A DNA stretch of 64,000 nt, from the NCBI GenBank assembly GCA_945859605.1, contig OX243819.1:8616060-8680059 (forward strand), in the 5' to 3' direction. Shown one piece after another: positions 23,283-34,916 of the stretch. The position numbers were made by a program, and so were the translations under genes. Each line of letters starts with the position of its first letter. Position 1 is the stretch's first letter. Below the pieces are notes generated by a model, which worked only from the letters and a program-made list of their open reading frames with translations, was not told the DNA's origin and ran no database searches. This DNA comes from Lumbricus rubellus. Its lineage: Eukaryota; Annelida; Clitellata; Crassiclitellata; Lumbricidae.

Positions 23283-23639
23283 AGTCGGGACACCCTGTGG
23301 CGTGAAAGTGGAGTAATTGGTTGGCTGTCGAGCAGATGATCCCACGAGATGTGAAGCGCTTCTGTTCTGCTGTCCTCTTGTTGTTGTTGCTTTGAATGAT
23401 TAGTCGCTGCTGTGCTGCTGCTGTCTAAAGGTCAGCTGCAGCTTAGAAGGAGGTGAGATGACACGTGACCTGCTGGGCATCACGTGACCTGCTGGGCATC
23501 GCATGACAAGATATGCTGACCGGCTATTGACACGTTGCTCGAACGGCCATGAAATTGAAGAAGCCCTTCCGTCCATCTTATCGTTTTAAAACCAAAATGA
23601 ACAAAAGCACACTACAACGTCATACAATACAATCCTCAT

Positions 23640-23900
23640 TCCACGAGCACAAGAACTGCTCTTAGACATCGTGCTGTTATTCTCTGTTAATTGGCCCTAT
23701 GATAAAAAAATTATGGAATGGGCTTCCACTGTACTCTATACGACTTATGCCTAGGACTTGCTCAGATGCGTTTTATCGTAGCCTTAAAGCAGTAGGCTAC
23801 TTTTCAGCCGAAGCTGGGTCGTGAATACTCGTGAGTAGTAACCTTGAAGGGGCGCTATAGAAATTTCTATAATGAATGAATGAATGAATGAATGAATGGA
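23640..23900 (+). mobile_element. decayed LINE 3' end with (AATG)n tail
   Basis: In one frame GPMIKKLWNGLPL and then RLMPRTCSDAFYRSLKA match the C-terminus of CR1/Jockey-like ORF2; the N-terminal part (RTALRHRAV) is in another frame, so at least one frameshift is present. It ends GGGGCGCTATAGAAATTT and then (AATG)n to about 23897, followed by GGAT units. Confidence 0.75.
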
Positions 23901-25179
23901 TGGATGGATGAATAGGGGCCTAGAGATAAATTTGAGCTTATTTGTATATTTAAAATGCTTCTAGCAATGGCTCATGCACAATATTAACAGCTAAATATTT
24001 TCAATCATCAAAGAATTTCAGAAGGGTCACACTGAACATTAAACATCGATTCAAGAGGAGTGTTTGAGATTCAAATGGCCAATAGCGATGAATCTATGAT
24101 GGAAGCAATTTGTTCAATCTCGTGACTTTTGCAGCGCCATTAGGTCATTCGTGAAGTTTAATTTATTGAATAAAGATAAACCTTCTCTTAAACTGTCACA
24201 AGAAATAATTTTTATTATAACGAATCACGATTAGACTTAAATGTTGCATTGCTTCAGAAACACTTCAAACATTCATAACTGCAAATCTTTGACTTTAAGT
24301 TTCGTAATAATTACAGTCTTCTTAATATGTTATTGAACACCACCACAATACCTCACACGGATGAGTTTCACATGTCATGTATGTCGCATTGGTCTGTTAT
24401 TTTACACCGAGCGTTTAAGAAGACATGCGCCGACTTAGCACCGATAGCTGCAATCGCAATTGCAGACTGGGAGCTTCTACAACGCCCACACAAGCGAAAT
24501 CTTGAGAACCATGCATGCACCTATCAGTGGCGCTCAATAAAAACAGAGTTGATAAGCAGAGATAGGCCTAAAAATGCAAAATCCGGAAGGTCAGCGTGGC
24601 AGATAGCTAGTCAGACGTCTAAGATGGATGACATTCAGAGATGCAACAGCAGTGAGGGTGGGTGGTTGAGGAAGTGGAGGAATCAGGAAAGGATTTTAAG
24701 TCACAAATTATATTGTATAGCCATATATCTGATGGAGAGTCATGGTTCTTGTCAAATATCGGAGATTCACATTTAGATCATCTACGTAAAATAAATCACA
24801 CGTGTAAACACGCGATGTGTTTTTCTCCCGCCAGAAAGAGAACAAGAATTCTAAGTCGCAAATGTTCTACTGCATATAGATCTATCTGCTAGAGAGCATG
24901 CATGACTCAAATACATAGCCTACATGAGTCATAGTTTCCGCGATCACAGTATCAAAAAGTCGAGTTTGAATTTCAGAAGCATCTAAGTGGGGGAAAACCG
25001 TTTGACGGGTCTATATGGGAACGGAATACAACGCTATCTGTTTAGTTACCATGGAGACGAGCGAAGCTGATGAAATAATATGTTGTAATACAATACTTTG
25101 TTTTTTACCAAACGGACGACAATGAGAAAGAAATTGAGAACTGACTCGTGGAAAAAATACAGCGGCTACCAGAGATAGA
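23901..25179. other. mostly unique non-coding stretch
   Basis: The frame 24327-24776 (149 codons, plus) has no low-complexity bias and no recognisable motif. It lies in repeat-poor DNA and could be an exon, but there is no supporting evidence. Confidence 0.35.
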
Positions 25180-25400
25180 GACAGATGGAGATAGGGATAG
25201 ATAAAGACAGATAGCAATATATAGAGATAGATAGAGATAGATAAAGACAGATAGCGATAGATAGAGATAGATAGAGATAGATAAAGACAGATAGCGATAG
25301 ATAGAGACAGACAGAGACAGACAGAGACAGATAGAAACAGATAGAGACGGATAGAGACAGATGGAGACAGAGACAGAAACAGAGACAGAGAGAGGGGTGG
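25180..25400. repeat. (AGATAG)n/(ACAGAG)n array
   Basis: Hexamer-like GATAGA and GACAGA units, with a larger block around GATAAAGACAGATAGCGATA repeated three times. Confidence 0.85.
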
Positions 25401-25499
25401 GTGGGTATCAGTGACGTTACATACAGAAGGAGATAGAGTTACTGCATGTGTGGGAGAGAAAAGCATTGACGAGATACATCATACACATAACAAGAGGCA

Positions 25500-26000
25500 A
25501 TGAGTGACGGGGAGAGAGAGAGACAGAGAGACAAAGATAGAGAAAAACAGTAAGCGAGTAATGAAAAAGAGATCTGTGATGCTCTTAAAGAAGAGAGTGT
25601 TTGACAAAAGAAGAAATCACTAAAGAAGCAAACAAGTAAAAATCTTACCTGAGCGAAACAGAAAGAGAGAAAGACAGACAGAGATAGTGAGAGACAGAGA
25701 CATACAGAGAGGCAGACAGAGAGGGACAGACAGAGAGGGAGCGAAAGAGTTTATAGAGCAGTGACGTAGCAAACGGAGGCAGACACAGCGGTACCAGAGA
25801 GAGACAAAGACAGAGGCAGAAAGATACAGACGGAGGCAGATAGAGATATATACAGAGAGTGCAGTGACGTGTGGCAGAGGAAATTGCATAAGCAGAAAAG
25901 AGCGTGAGAGAAAGGATGAAGAAGAAGGAGTAGAAGAGGAAGAAGAAGGAGGAGAAGCAGAAGAAGGGGAGGAAAGAGAGAAGTAAGAAAATCGAAGAAC
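25500..26000. repeat. purine-rich GA/GACA tract
   Basis: Long GA-rich sequence with GACAGA, GAGAGA and GAAGAAG patches. The minus-strand frames 25620-26225 and 25751-26059 are its Ser/Leu/Phe-rich shadows. Confidence 0.7.
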
Positions 26001-26489
26001 AGTACAGTTACTAAAACGAAACATTTTGCGAAATAACAAGAAGAAGATAAGGATGACAATATAAAAATTTAATAAGAAAAAATGCAAGAGGAAAAAGCAC
26101 GAAAAAGAAGAAGTAGCCATAGACGAAAGAGTAATAAGATAAATAGCTTTGATGCGACGCGACCTTACCGTTGATGGAGAGAGGAATGCAGAGCAGATAG
26201 ATGAGACGAGAAACGATGTCTCCAATTCCAGTCAAAGTCCCGACGCCACATCCGCCACATCCGCCGCTACTGCTGCTGCCACCTAGTGGTCGTCTCCTGC
26301 GAAACGCCATCATTCACTTCAAAGCATTTCCTGCTCTACAGTAACTGTTCCGCAATGCAACTCTTCTGTACAAGCGTTCGTGCGTGGACGGTGGACGACT
26401 GCTCCTCGCGACGACCTATTCCAAAGTGCGAGATGAAAAGTCTGTCCCTCTCTTCAGCAACTGATGCCTCTTCACCTCACCATCACCAT

Positions 26490-26645
26490 CACCATTAGCA
26501 ACTGCTGCTGCTGATGCTGCTGCTGATGCTGCTGAGAATGAGCGATGTCGCCTGTGTGGTGCGCATGGCGTTTGCTAGCAGATGCCTCCAGTCGACTCTG
26601 ATGCTGCTGCTGTTGCTGCTATTGCTGATGCTGCTGCTGCTGAGG
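26490..26645. repeat. interrupted (CTG)n/(GATGCTGCT)n
   Basis: CTG units with GAT interruptions in two patches (26500-26535, 26600-26643). Confidence 0.8.
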
Positions 26646-27069
26646 CAGGCGATAATCGTCTCCATCCGGCGCTAACGGAACTCCCGTGGCGCTAGAGCGC
26701 GGTTAGCTGGCAGCGCCGCCTTCATCAGAGGAAGTGTCCCGCCAGCAGAGACGGACCAACACCTTCACACATCTGAAGGGGCATTATACCTATTACCTGC
26801 GATGCTGTTCTTGCCGTTTAAGAAGGGAATGCATGTGGTGCTTCGCGGGAAAGCGGAAATCAGTATGCGCTCTTCCAGTTGAATGAGTACTCAGTACATG
26901 TCGAAATTGCTCATGTCGAAGGAAAAAGTACACCTGCAACATTTCTAATCGTGCGACAAACATGTGTAGGACCAATTTTCAAAATTCGATTTTGTTGCTT
27001 TATCTATTCAAATCTATTCTAGTCTCCAATAATATTCTACAGTATCATCATTATTATTAACTGTAGCAT
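26646..27069. other. non-coding stretch, no gene recognised
   Basis: G/C-richer start, then unique sequence. No supported gene. Confidence 0.4.
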
Positions 27070-27105
27070 TATCATCATCATCATCACCAGCGACAGCAGC
27101 TTCAT

Positions 27106-27162
<57 letters not shown>

Positions 27163-27172
27163 TATCATCATT
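27070..27172. repeat. (ATC)n array abutting a LINE fragment
   Basis: Near-pure ATC/CAT that ends about 10 bp before the LINE remnant at 27183. Confidence 0.9.
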
Positions 27173-27182
27173 TTACCAAATT

Positions 27183-27427
27183 GAGCTTCTGGTTCCCCGC
27201 GCGCGGACTGCTATGCGACAGCATCGTTCATTCTCAGTTGCTGGTCCTATCACCTGGAATGGTCTTTCTGTTGCATTGCGCCTAATTCCCAGAGTTCACT
27301 CCGCTCTGTTCCTTAAGAACCTAAAGACTGTTTTATTTAGCCGTGGTTGGGCCGGGAGCGCTTCTGAGTAGCCTACCTTGAAGAGGCGCTATATAAATTT
27401 CCGAAATGAAATGAAATGAAATGAAAT
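27183..27427 (+). mobile_element. 5'-truncated LINE, reverse-transcriptase C-terminus and (GAAAT)n tail
   Basis: A 62-codon frame (27183-27371) ends in SFSVAGPITWNGLSVALR, then LKNLKTVLFSRG and a TAG stop. It is followed by GAGGCGCTATATAAATTT and GAAAT repeats. Same family signature as 19258-19550 and again preceded by a trinucleotide array. Confidence 0.85.
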
Positions 27428-27859
27428 CATTATCATTACTGCTATAATTAATCATCTCTATTAACACTTTTTATTCGTATTACTACTTCACTTATAGTCG
27501 CTGCTAATATAATTAGATTTACCGCGCTAAAGAGATTTTTCAGTTTCTGAAAATGTACTTCTATTATGACTATCCAGTATTCATTGCAGTCACTGCTATT
27601 ACTATCACTATCGGAAGTGCGATAGCAGTGTAATCTGATCACTAACATCATGCACAAAGCATGCACAAGCAACAGTTTATTCACTCTGAGACACTGAACG
27701 AAGATTTCCACGGCCACCATTGCCACAAGATGAGAAAGCAAAATCTCAGAATGTGGCCCGAGGCACTCCTCTGTGCTGGCTGCTTAATTCGATCTGAAAG
27801 ATCTTTTATCCAGATTTCCTGCTTAATCCCATTACCCACTTCTATTATTCAGTGTCTAT
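27428..27859. other. non-coding stretch, no gene recognised
   Basis: No supported gene. Confidence 0.4.
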
Positions 27860-28525
27860 TTGACAAGGTATTGGACAAAGTAATGGACGATATAATGGAC
27901 AAGGTTTTGGACAAGGTAATGGACATGGTAATAGACAAGGTAGTAGACAAAATAATAGACAAGGAAATTGACAAAGTAATTGACAGGGTAATGGACGATA
28001 TAATGCACAATGTAATGGACAAGATAATGGACAGGGTATAGCCACCTGGTAGCAGAAAAGGTAATGGACAAGGCAATTCTCAAGATAAATGAACAAGGTC
28101 ATTCATGTGGTACTGGACGATGCAATTGACAGGATAATGGACATTGTAATAGACAAGGTAGCAGACAAGATAACTGACAAGGAAGGAAATTGACAAAGTA
28201 ATTGACAGGGTAATAGACGACATAATGGACATTGTAATAGACAAGGTAGCAGTCAAGATAATTGACAAGGAAATTGACAAAGTAATTGACAGGGTAATAG
28301 ACGACATAATGGACACTGTAATAGACAAGGTAGCAGACAGAGTAATGAACAAGGCGATTGCCAAGATAATTGACAAGGTCATTCATGTGGTACTGGACGA
28401 TGTAATTGACAGGATAATGGACATTGTAATAGACAAGGTAATAGACAAGGTAATAGACAAGGTAATAGACAAGGTAACAGACAAGGTAATAGACAAGGTA
28501 ACAGACAAGGTAATAGTCTAGACAA
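27860..28525. repeat. 12-bp minisatellite with higher-order repeats
   Basis: Unit GACAAGGTAATA and variants (GACAATGTAATG, GACAGGGTAATA, GACGATATAATG). Blocks of about ten units recur, for example the run from GACAAGGAAATTGACAAAG to GACGACATAATGG in three places and GTCATTCATGTGGTACTGG at 28098 and 28379. Because the unit is a multiple of three, every frame stays open (Asp-Lys-Val-Ile repeats), which explains the open frames without a gene. Confidence 0.9.
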
Positions 28526-29099
28526 GGTAATTGGCAAGGTAATGGACAAGGCCATGCACAAGATAATTTGGTCTAAAAAGGTAGAGCCGAAGGACGCCAA
28601 AACAAATTCAACGTCCAGCAGAAAAAAATAATTTAGTACTTAATGGGATAACACACGAAAGTTCCTTGTTCCGTTTTGTTGTAAACTGAAACGATCCAGT
28701 TCTATTTGAATACTCTAACGTGATCTATTTTAATCGAATATGATTTGATTTGATCTCAACTACTCTAATCATGCTGATGCTGATCCCTCATCATCATCAT
28801 CATCATCTCAACAACAACAACGCTCATCATATCATCATATTCCTCTCTGCGTTATACTTCCGCTTCTCGGCCCTCTCTCACTCTTTTCGTCACTCAATGC
28901 TTAACCCCATTTTCTGCGTAGGCCACGTGAACAATGGCCACCCTTCAAACAATAGCCCCCCTTCCCTCCACCTAACAAAACAACTCAAGTGGACACCTTC
29001 CTGCCGCTCACTGTTTCCCTGTTTGTATACACGTACGGTACTCCACGGTCTGCACAACTAATTCGAATTCATCACACGACCGCAGAACAATAACCAACA
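28526..29099. other. non-coding stretch, no gene recognised
   Basis: The open frame 28750-29061 starts in a CAT run and has no motif. Not called. Confidence 0.4.
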
Positions 29100-29270
29100 A
29101 AGAATGGACACGAGTGAGAGAGAGACAGATAGACAGACAGACAGAGACAGAGACAGAAAACAGAGACAGAGACAGAAAATAGAGAACAGAGACAGAGTAA
29201 AGTAAGACACACAAAGGAAGACAGACAGACAGGCGGACACACAGACAGACAGAAGGACACACAGACAGAC
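29100..29270. repeat. (GACA)n-type imperfect repeat
   Basis: GACAGA and GACAGACA with CACA interruptions. Confidence 0.75.
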
Positions 29271-29394
29271 AGAAGGACGAACTTAGACAACACGACCGGT
29301 TGCCATCTAGAGACAGATAGAGAGGCAGAGAAATGAGAGAAACGTCTAGTCTGGAATATTACAGCCGTCGCCTCCTAGCGGCAATAGTGATAGA

Positions 29395-29482
29395 GAAAAA
29401 CAGAGAGAGACAGCGAGAGAGAAAGAGAGGGAGAGAAAGTTAGAGAGAGAGAAAAGAGAGAGAGAGAACGAGAGAGAAAGAG

Positions 29483-29524
<42 letters not shown>

Positions 29525-29545
29525 AAGAAAGAGAGAGAGCCTCAT
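29395..29545. repeat. (GA)n tract, left arm of a distant inverted repeat
   Basis: About 50 bp here (about 29406-29456, including the distinctive GACAGCGAGAG and AGAAAGTTAGAG) is the exact reverse complement of 31088-31138. Confidence 0.8.
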
Positions 29546-29667
29546 AATAGAAAGATAGTCGCCTCCACTCGACTGAAACTGACAATAGAACTGACATGGA
29601 CAGATCAGCGAAATTCGCCTCTAGGCGACTTCTCTGAGAGGGGCAGAGAGACAAAGAGGGAGACAGG

Positions 29668-29715
29668 AGGAGGAGGAGGAGGAGGAGGAGGAGGAGGAGG
29701 AGGAGGAGGAGGAGG
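29668..29715. repeat. (GGA)n pure tract
   Basis: Sixteen uninterrupted GGA units. Confidence 0.95.
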
Positions 29716-29749
29716 AATGACAGCTGAACATATATGTACAACCACGCTG

Positions 29750-30425
29750 TGACAAAGAAGAAGGAGACCAATAAGGAGAGGGAAATGGAAAAGCCTTAAG
29801 AGGTGAGAGAGAAGCAGTAGAAGAAGAATAAAAGGGGAAGGATATTGAGAAGAAGAAGAAGACAAAAGGAGAATGCAATGAAGATTGAAAAGATGGAAGA
29901 GAGGAGGATGAAGAGGAACACGGAGGGGAAAGAGGAGAAGAAGACAAACAGGACACAGAGAGGGGAAGAGGCGGAAGAGAAAGATAAAGAGGAGGAGGAG
30001 GAGGAGGAGATGGAGGAGGAGGAGGAAAAGAGGAGGAAAAGAATGAGATAAAGAATGCATAGAAGAAGAGGAAAAAGATCAAGAGGAGGAGGAAGAGAAG
30101 AAGAGGAGGAGGAAAAGGAGGAAGAGGAGGTGAAGGAGAAAGGAGATTTTTTAAATGCGCAGAAGAAAAGGAAAAAGACCTAGAGGGGGAGGAAGAGGAG
30201 AAGGAGGAGAAAGAGGAGAAGAAAGAGAAGGAGAAAGAGGAGGAGAAAGAGGAGGAGGAGAACAAAAACAGCAGCAACGAGACGAATACATGCAGAAAAA
30301 CGGAGAACAAAAAGAGCAGTCTAAGCGAGAAGCTCAAAGTAAACAGAAGAAGCCGAGCGAGAAGAACAAAAAAGAAGAAGAACAGAAAGAAGAGCGACAA
30401 GCAAAACAGAACAAGAAGTAGATGA
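29750..30425. repeat. long purine tract (GAA/GGA)
   Basis: Over 650 bp almost all purine on the plus strand. Glu/Lys/Arg-rich plus-strand frames and Ser/Phe/Leu-rich minus-strand frames are composition artefacts. Confidence 0.8.
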
Positions 30426-30639
30426 AAAAAACCGAAGAGGCAGAAGAATAGGTTTTGATTGGCATGCCGAGCGAAACAGGAAACGGAAAAGCGCGTTACA
30501 ATCTAAAACGGCGACGCCTCGGGCGCCATATTGATAAGTGAAAATTACATGTTTGCCGTCGTTGCAGCCAGTCACAAAATCTGGGCTACAATCAATCGAT
30601 CGACCGCCAGACCAAGACTGGCCGCTGCTATACCCCGTC

Positions 30640-30780
30640 CTCCGTCCCTCCGTCCGTCCCCCCGTCCGTCCGTCCCTCCCTCCGTCTCTCCCTCCATATC
30701 TCCCTCCGTCCCTCCCTTCGTCCCTCCCTCCGTCCCTCCGTCCCTCTCTCCGTCCCTCCCTCTCTCCGTCCTTCTCCTCA
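30640..30780. repeat. (CCGTCCCT)n pyrimidine repeat
   Basis: CCGTCCCTC-type octamers with one-base-shifted variants, strongly strand-asymmetric and opposite in sense to the purine tract at 29.75-30.42 kb. Confidence 0.85.
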
Positions 30781-31084
30781 CTATCGACCGGCATCAAGAA
30801 AAAGGAGAAGAGGGAACGGTAGAAAGACTAGGACAACCAGAAGGAGCTGGAGGAATGGGAAATGGAGGATCTGAAGTATAGTGTACATGTATAAGAGTGG
30901 GTGGTGAAGTATGTAGTAGGTCGGGATGTAGGAGGAGAGGGAGAAGAGAATGGAAGATGAGTGGCAGTGGAGGAGGAAGGAGTATATAAGGAGTATCTGA
31001 AGGAGGTCGTTTCTTGCGGTTGGTGACAGGCATTCTGAGCATGCCTGCTGCAACCGCGCATGCCGTAGTTGGCTGTCACAAGCG

Positions 31085-31235
31085 ATGCTTTTCTCTTTTC
31101 TCTCTCTCTAACTTTCTCTCCCTCTCTTTCTCTCTCGCTGTCTCTGTCTGTCTGTGTATTTCTTTATCTGTCTGTCTGTCTCTCTCTCTCTCATTCTCTT
31201 TCTGTATATTTCTCTCTCTGTCTCTCTTTGCTCCT
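31085..31235. repeat. (CT)n tract, right arm of a distant inverted repeat
   Basis: Exact complement of the left arm near 29406-29456. Followed by TCTG/TCTC units. Confidence 0.8.
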
Positions 31236-32029
31236 CTCGGCTCAAGCACCGCCGCCAATCTATGGTCAAGTGACCAGCACAAGCGTCGTGCCATTCGGCC
31301 AAACGGAAATTAATTTCATGCCAGAAGTCATGCGCCTAGAAACGTGATTCCTCGTGACCAATAAATTATCAACGTACTCGAACGAAAGGGAGAAGCTTCC
31401 TCTTAATTATGCGGCGCTTTACATGAATGACGACGAAACGACGATCGAGTAGAACAAGCAGACTGACAAACAACGAGTAGGACAAGCAGACTGACAAACA
31501 ACCGGACATCTACACAGCTGCACACACAAACACCCGAATTGTTTGAACGCATGACTTATAGGGTGCAAGGTGTCGGTTCGGAACTCCCATGAGACAATGG
31601 CTATGGCCAGAATTATTTCTAAATTGTAAATATAAAAATTACATAGACCGTGTTAGACGCACCTAAAGGAAGAAACTAATAGTCTACTAAGAAGACTATC
31701 ATAATGGGATGTCAAATGTCATTAGAAACTGATAATTACCAGTATGCACGTGTGTTCTCACTCTGTATGTGTGCATTTGAGACTGTCTGTGTGTTTGTCT
31801 GCATGCCTTTCTCTTTGCATATAGGCTGATATTCCTATCTGTCTACAAAATATGTGTTTCGATTTGTCTTTCTTTCTATCTTTCTGTCTTTGAGTATGCC
31901 TAGAAACGTGACTCGTTTGCACGTTTGTTTGTATGTTTGTATGTTTGTATGTATTTTTTTGTACTCTTCTGCTATTGCTTACGAAACGGAATCTCTCAGT
32001 GTCTTTCCTAGTCTATTTGTACACCTGCC
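31236..32029. other. non-coding stretch, no gene recognised
   Basis: Mostly unique. TTTGTATG repeats occur at about 31925-31957 just before the minisatellite. Confidence 0.4.
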
Positions 32030-32590
32030 TCCCTATCTTTCCACCTGCTTGTCTGCTCACCTTCCTACCTGTTTAGCTGCTCACCTTTCTACCTGCTTGT
32101 CTGCCCACCTTCCTACCTGTTTGTGTGCCCACCTTCCTACCTGTTTAGCTGCCCACTTTTCTACCTGTTTGTCTGCCCACCTTTCTACCTGTTTGTCTGC
32201 TCACCTTTCTACCTGTTTGTCTGCCCACCTTTCTACCTGTTTATCTGCCCACCTTCCTACCTGTTTAGCTGCCCACTTTTCTACCTGTTTGTCTGCCCAC
32301 CTTTCTTCTTGTTTATCTGCCCACCTTCCTACCTGTTTAGCTGCCCACTTTTCTGCCTGTTTGTCTGCCCACCTTTCTTCCTGTTTATCTGCCCGTGCAC
32401 CTTTCTACCTGTTTGTCTGTCCACCTTTCTACCTGTTTGTCTGCCCACCTTTCTACCTGTTTGTCTGCCCACCTTTCTACCTGTTTGTCTGCCCACCTTT
32501 CTTCCTGTTTATCTGCCCGTGCACCTTTCTACCTGCTTGTCTGTCCACCTTTCTACCTGTTTGTCTGCCCACCTTCCTACCTGTTTTTCT
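32030..32590. repeat. 24-bp minisatellite, about 23 units
   Basis: Unit CCACCTTTCTACCTGTTTGT plus CTGC. Variants include CCTTCC, GTTTAGC, GTTTATC and a longer unit with CCCGTGCA near 32392 and 32515. Blocks of three or four variants repeat in the same order, so expansion was by block. The unit length is a multiple of three, which keeps all three frames open (HLSTCLSA repeats). Confidence 0.9.
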
Positions 32591-33289
32591 GCGATCGTGC
32601 CTTGAAAGGCGATTGTCCAGTTGTTGAAGATCATCATATCGTTCTTAAAGTCGCTGTAATTAGTCGTCTCTCGAGTTACAAAAATCAGAAATCAGATGAA
32701 ACCTGACTCGAGCCAAAGTCTCGGCACCGTTCAAAGGAAAGTCATTTATAGACCTCTCGATAGCAGATAAGAAGTTAGTGTTTATGCACAACTCATAATT
32801 AACCGTTGTTTGATGTTGGCTACATGTCACCTGTAGTCGTCGTCTACAGCCAAAGATAGGTCGTCTCCTAATAGCTTCTGTGATTGGCGCTCTATCAATC
32901 CCAGATGAAGAATTAAGTCTGTGATATATTTCGCTGAATTTGAAACCACTCTATTAAAGGCGCCTAATGAATTGTCGCCATCCTCGTCATCAGTCGATCT
33001 TGCACCCCCGTCTGTCCGTCTCTCACCGTCTAGATGTTTGTGTCAGTATCGCTTGATGTCTGTACGCTGTATGTCTACGTGTAGGTCTGCTGCCACTTGT
33101 TTAATTGATTGCCAGGTTCTTCTGCTGCAGCTGATGTGAGCAACTGAGTATAATTATTTATTTGATAGCTCTGGTAGAAAGCAATGGTCACCGTTTGATG
33201 TTGCAAGATCATTTTTAATAAGGAATAGATGTCCGCATATGAATTAGATTTTTCAAACCTTGATCCTCAGCTTGAGGTTTTAAAGCGCG
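32591..33289. other. non-coding stretch, no gene recognised
   Basis: No supported gene. Confidence 0.4.
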
Positions 33290-33515
33290 GTCATCATTCT
33301 TGAGATCAAAGGGCCTGGTCTTGAAACCATAAAGAAAGTATTGATCTTGGTCTTGACACCAAAGGGACTGGGCTTGAGACCAGAAGGAAAGACTTGGTCT
33401 TGGTCTTGAGACCAAAGGCTTGGTCTTAAGACCAGAAGGAAAGTCTTGGTCCTGAGACCAAAAGGGGTTGTTTTGAGACAAGAAGTCTAGGTCTTGAGCT
33501 TTCAGGTCTTGGCAA
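33290..33515. repeat. tandem repeat built on CTTGAGACCA
   Basis: Units around GGTCTTGAGACCAAAAGG and GGTCTTGGTCTTGAGACC repeat at 27-45-bp intervals. Each unit holds the palindrome GGTCTTGAGACC or a variant. The same word pair appears at 19047-19077, so this is a dispersed repeat family that has become tandem here. Confidence 0.8.
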
Positions 33516-34799
33516 CAAGACTGCTTTATTAGACCATCATCAAATCATCATTATCCGGCATTTATTTCTTTAATTCTCTTCTGCGATGATCAGATCACGG
33601 TACAACGACACAGAGATTGCACTCAGTCAGTGCATAGGCCTACTGTGACTTTTGCGATGTCCTCCGCACACGAACAGTCTTCTCTCTTGCTTCTTTGGTC
33701 AATGCAGCCATGGATGCTACGACGACTTGGTATCCGACGACCAATAATTAATTCAGTTCATGTGGTCAATTGTTTTATATTTTCATGCAGGCATAATAAA
33801 TATACTTACATGTAAGATGATTCTGTTTAAACTTGTCTTCACTCTAAGTGACAATCTATTGAATTATCAGATATCGTAGACATAATATCAACAACTATGT
33901 CAAAGGCTTTGGCGAGATTATTGTTATCAACACAGTATGAACAGAAGAAGAAGCAGTTTGAGATGAAGAAGTAGCAGTGGTAGACATGCATAAGTAGCAG
34001 TGGTAGGCATGCATAAGTAGAGGTAGAAGGATAATGTTGAAAGACATATTTTTCAATGTTGAGTATAGAGAGGGATAAAGAAAGAGACATGCAGAAATAG
34101 ATGCTGGCAGAAGCAGTAAAGAAAAGAAGAAGACCTATTACTTGGTGTGATGCTTGCGAGTCATATCTTTCAGCTATTGTCATCTTCTCGAGTTCCATGT
34201 CTTCAGTCGCTGTCCTTTTGTTGTATTCTTTCGGACCGTCCATTATAATATTATATAGGCCTATTATGTTATACTCTGCCATGCTATTTTTTCTGCTGCA
34301 GAAAGGGATGCGTCTCTTTGTCATTTCCATAATATGTTATTTTCTCTTTTGTCGTTCGTCATCATCATTCTCCTATAGCCTATTCGTTTTCTGCCATTTT
34401 CTTTTGCCTTTCATATAGCTGACCTGCTCGGGTTCTTTATACTTTTCTTCTGAGTTCTGACACTTCTGCAGATACATTCTGTCAACGACTTCTACCGTTG
34501 TCTTCTGTCATCCTGCTGACATTTCTTTCTGCCACTTTATTGTCTTATATCATTCCCTTATCCCTGTCTTCATTGTTCTTTGTCATTCCTTTTGTGTCAT
34601 TCCGTTTTGTGTCTGAAATGACCAATAAATTGCCACAGTCTTCAGATGTTTCCTTCTGCCTATTCCATAACCAATTCAGAAATTCACTTCCACCATTCTC
34701 TTCGGTTTTTTCCTAGTCTATTCTTTCCTAGCGCTGCATTCCATTTTCTGACTCGCTTCATCAATTTCGTTTTGGTCATTTGACGGCCATTCTCATCCA
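33516..34799. other. non-coding stretch, no gene recognised
   Basis: Mostly unique, T-rich. The frames at 33839-34330 and 34101-34418 overlap on opposite strands and show no motif. Not called. Confidence 0.4.
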
Positions 34800-34916
34800 A
34801 ACCATACACGCCTGACGCATTCATGCACTCCCACCCCACCTCACCCCCACCCACCCCACACTCCCACCCACACCCACCTCCACCCACATCCCACCCTCAC
34901 TCCCACCCACTCCATC
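34800..34916. repeat. C-rich (CCCACC)n tract
   Basis: CCCACC and CACTCCC units. The complementary strand is G-rich with GGG runs. Confidence 0.8.

Noticed and set aside
24327..24776. 149-codon frame in unique DNA
   Set aside because: No homology recognised, no splice or promoter support, and one frame of this length is expected by chance in 64 kb.
27661..28041. 126-codon frame with Asp-Lys-Val repeats
   Set aside because: Produced by a 12-bp minisatellite; the opposite strand is equally open.
32030..32590. Possible CRISPR-like array
   Set aside because: Units are contiguous with no unique spacers, and the DNA is animal.
31854..32627. 257-codon frame with HLSTCLSA repeats, Cys-rich
   Set aside because: Produced by a 24-bp minisatellite; other frames over the same array are also open.
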